Of a stretch of DNA of 13,751 bases, positions 12,367 through 13,751 are shown one piece after another; the stretch's first letter is position 1, and each line of letters opens with the position of its first letter. The notes beneath the pieces were generated by a model that saw nothing but the letters and a program-made list of their open reading frames with translations, was not told the origin of the DNA and did not search any database. A program made the translations under genes and the position numbers. The DNA is from an uncultured Tannerella sp. (GTDB lineage Bacteria; Bacteroidota; Bacteroidia; Bacteroidales; Tannerellaceae): the NCBI GenBank assembly GCA_938036405.1, contig CALHPT010000074.1, forward strand, positions 1 to 13,751, written 5' to 3'.

Positions 12367-12940
12367 GGCTCCTCCTTCCAGATCAGCTCCTCGACAGCGC
12401 GCTTCGGCACATGGTGTACGCCCGCGGCATCGCGCCAATAGCGGTAATCGCCGTCGGGCGCCATCGGCTCGATGACGACGGTCTCTCGCGGCCGTCCCAA
12501 GGCTAACACGGTACGCACTTCGAGATAATCAGGCAGTCGGAAGTCGGCCTGAATCTGTTTGGCATTAAAGGCCTTGATGATGCACCGCCCAGGCCGTGCT
12601 CGGCGAGCGAGAGCAGGATGGCGAGAGCCTGGATGCCGTCGTCGCAGTAGGGATCGCGGACGATGCGTGTGTCGAGGAGTTGGATGAGGTATGCTGCGGG
12701 TCGTTCGCCCTCGGCCGGTCCGCCCCAGTCCTTGAGGTAGGCCGCCCAGCGGAGCGTGGGGAAGAGTCGGTCGCACTCGTCGTGCTCGGTGACGAGGCGG
12801 TACTTCAGCGGTTGAGCGTTGCGCGCCGAGGGACAGAGTCGTGCGGCATCAATGGCCGCGGTGAGCACGTCGGCGTCGAGGCGTTCGTCCTCGTAAAAGC
12901 GCCGGAAGCTCCGGGTTTGTAGCAGTAAATCTTTCAGCAT
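12363..12940 (-). pseudogene. Nitroreductase-family FMN oxidoreductase, broken by a one-base frameshift
   Basis: Would reduce nitro or quinone-type substrates with FMN and NAD(P)H. Frame A, from ATG at 12940, encodes MLKDLLLQTRSFRRF, ARLCPSARNAQPLKYRLV, WAAYLKDW, GERPAAYLIQLLDT and LAEHGLGG. At about 12584-12586 the homology moves to frame B, which gives CIIKAFN, LPDYLEVRTVLALGRP, YWRDAAGVHHVPKRAVEEL and TGA at 12363-12365. Loss of one base explains it: the expected Gly-Gly-Cys codons read GGC GG(-) TGC. Adding it back gives 192 residues, the usual length for this Bacteroidetes family. Frame A alone would stop at 12503 after about 24 unrelated residues. Both halves are otherwise well conserved, so this is either a very recent mutation or a sequencing error. 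First gene of the minus-strand operon; its end overlaps alkD as ATGA. Confidence 0.85.
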
Positions 12941-12967
12941 GATGGGGTGTGACAAAAAATGAGGTGG

Positions 12968-12975
12968 CAAAGCTA
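12968..12975 (-). promoter_or_regulatory. Operon promoter -7 element
   Basis: Minus-strand TAGCTTTG matches the Bacteroidetes consensus TAnnTTTG exactly, 27 bp upstream of the nitroreductase ATG at 12940. No clear -33 TTG is visible at the usual distance. It probably drives nitroreductase, alkD, xseA, xseB and ispD as one transcript. Confidence 0.65.
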
Positions 12976-13040
12976 AGCGCCGGATCTGGATCCATCTCGT
13001 TCGGAGTCGAGTGATCGATTCGGGGCACTTGCTTGGTGCG

Positions 13041-13360
13041 TTTTACTACCCGCACGGCGTGCAAGCCCCAAAAGGCGCCAGGGGCGCCGGCCAAGTTTGC
13101 AGGCGACATAGGATAACTCCCCCGAGTTTGCTACTCGCACGGCGTGCAAGCCCCGAAACCCGCCGAGTTTTGCTACTCGCACGGCGTGCAAGCCCCGAAA
13201 CCCGCCGAGTTTTGCTACTTGCACAGCGTGCAAGCCCCGAAACCCACCGAGTTTTGCTACTTGCACGGTGTGCAAGCCCTAAAAGGCGCCAGGGGCGCCG
13301 GCCAAGTTTGCAGGCGACATAGAATAACTCCCCCGAGTTTGCTACTTGCACAGCGTACAA
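13041..13360. repeat. Array 3: 42-bp units flanked by two 85-bp long units
   Basis: Three 42-bp steps (13141, 13183, 13225 to 13267) are bracketed by two 85-bp units at 13056-13140 and 13267-13351 that differ at only about five positions. The 42-bp unit holds the 15-bp odd-centred palindrome TTGCACGGCGTGCAA, the linker GCCCCG, a second 15-bp dyad AAACCCGCCGAGTTT with one mismatch, and TGCTAC. The long units carry an extra insert with the hairpin GGCGCC-AGG-GGCGCC and GACATAG. Because 42 is a multiple of 3, long open frames occur on both strands, but they are repeat artefacts. It lies between the terminator at 13360 and the operon promoter; 12941-13040 holds only that promoter. Confidence 0.93.
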
Positions 13361-13401
13361 AGACAAAAGAATCCCCGCCGGAAGGGATCCGGCGGGGATT
13401 C
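13360..13401 (-). terminator. Strong rho-independent terminator of the right-edge gene
   Basis: GAATCCCCGCCGG (13369-13381) and CCGGCGGGGATTC (13389-13401) form a perfect 13-bp stem with a 7-nt loop. On the minus strand it is followed by TTTTGTCTTT, so it ends the gene at 13453-13751. Confidence 0.88.
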
Positions 13402-13452
13402 GTGCCTCCTCATAGGGTGAAGGCTTATCACATGTGGTGATGTCCTGGAAGT

Positions 13453-13751
13453 TTACATATAGTCGTAGATATTCATTTCGAACTCACCGGGCACAACGGT
13501 ACCGAGGGTCTTCAGCTGGCCATAGGGGAAGGACTGCCTGTAGTCTTTGCCCTTCTGTGTACGGTCTTCGTAGGTGATCTTCTTGGTGGAGAAGTTCACG
13601 CTCGTGACCTCGCGCGGCCATTTACTTCCCTTTTTACATACCTCTCGATCCCAGCCGATGAGCTCGAAGCGGCCGTTTTGGAAGCGGAATTTGAAGTGCT
13701 CGTAATACTCGAAACCTTGTTTGCCGGGCAGGAGGAAGTCGATGCGGAGCA
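13453..13751 (-). CDS. Unidentified protein, C-terminal 98 residues (start beyond the window)
   Basis: The frame is open from the right edge to TAA at 13453-13455, giving 98 codons. It reads as a mature extracytoplasmic-type beta-rich domain: FLLPGKQGFEYYEHFKFRFQ, GRFELIGWD, VTSVNFSTKKITYED, and it ends MNIYDYM. The pattern of an aromatic strand, then FELIGWD-like, then SVNFSTKK resembles small secreted proteins of Gram-negative bacteria whose strands describe how an input value is rendered, but no family is recognised with confidence. The lack of a visible N-terminus means a signal peptide cannot be checked. A short dyad ATCACATGTGGTGAT (13427-13441) lies between its stop and its strong terminator. 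Base use is like the main chromosome. Confidence 0.75.
   Translation of the reverse strand, partial: LRIDFLLPGKQGFEYYEHFKFRFQNGRFELIGWDREVCKKGSKWPREVTSVNFSTKKITYEDRTQKGKDYRQSFPYGQLKTLGTVVPGEFEMNIYDYM

Noticed and set aside
12366..12438. Longer start for the AlkD-like protein at 12438
   Set aside because: The added 24 residues are Arg/Cys-rich, unlike the family, and overlap conserved nitroreductase codons; ATG at 12366 forms the ATGA overlap.
12973..13440. Several open frames with 14-residue repeats on both strands (such as QAPKPAEFCYLHGV)
   Set aside because: They come from the 42-bp repeat, whose period is a multiple of three, so frames stay open on both strands. No start signal or family match.

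Overview
The window reads as chromosomal DNA of a G+C-rich member of the Bacteroidales, with a short foreign-looking segment at its left edge. Evidence for Bacteroidales: two perfect copies of the Bacteroidetes -7 promoter element TAnnTTTG, start sites mostly without strong Shine-Dalgarno sequences, a pyrG-yidC neighbourhood typical of the order, a Lys in place of the usual Arg in the YidC groove helix, and a nitroreductase of the type common in Bacteroides relatives. KdsB implies a Kdo-containing outer membrane. A Tannerella/Porphyromonas-like oral or gut organism is possible, but the species cannot be fixed from sequence alone.

Layout. (1) 1-about 980, low G+C, minus strand: the end of a Firmicutes-type phage lysis module, with the last codons of an unknown gene, a hairpin terminator, a 44-residue YvrJ protein with a strong AGGAGG ribosome site, and an endolysin (Amidase_5, SH3/GW-like, Cpl-7 domains) running off the left edge. 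Composition and style of gene switch abruptly at about 979-985. (2) 980-3155, plus strand: a family 2 glycosyltransferase and a short ComEC/Rec2 membrane protein, then a terminator. (3) 3312-3580: seven 41-bp repeats. (4) 3690-8380, plus strand: promoter, pyrG, yidC, kdsB. The gaps before yidC and kdsB hold two related hairpin elements that both end ATAACTACTT exactly 8 nt before the start codon, and a 108-bp MITE-like palindrome lies between yidC and kdsB. (5) 8431-8645: a second 41-bp repeat array, then a terminator and a small AlbA_2/Schlafen-type protein gene. (6) 12940-9355, minus strand: a compact operon of nitroreductase (one-base frameshift), alkD-like glycosylase, xseA, xseB and ispD, driven by a perfect TAnnTTTG element, with ATGA stop/start overlaps at two joints and a 17-nt overlap at the last. 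(7) 13041-13360: a third array, 42-bp period. (8) 13453-13751, minus strand: the end of an unidentified protein gene with a strong terminator.

How it fits together: PyrG supplies CTP; KdsB and IspD both use CTP to make CMP-Kdo and CDP-methylerythritol; YidC inserts membrane proteins. AlkD-like glycosylase and exonuclease VII form a DNA-repair pair inside the minus-strand operon. The most unusual signal is non-coding: three repeat arrays of different sequence share one plan, a 41-42 bp period (about four helical turns) with two odd-centred palindromes per unit and an AAGCC-containing linker between them. All three lie between transcription units.
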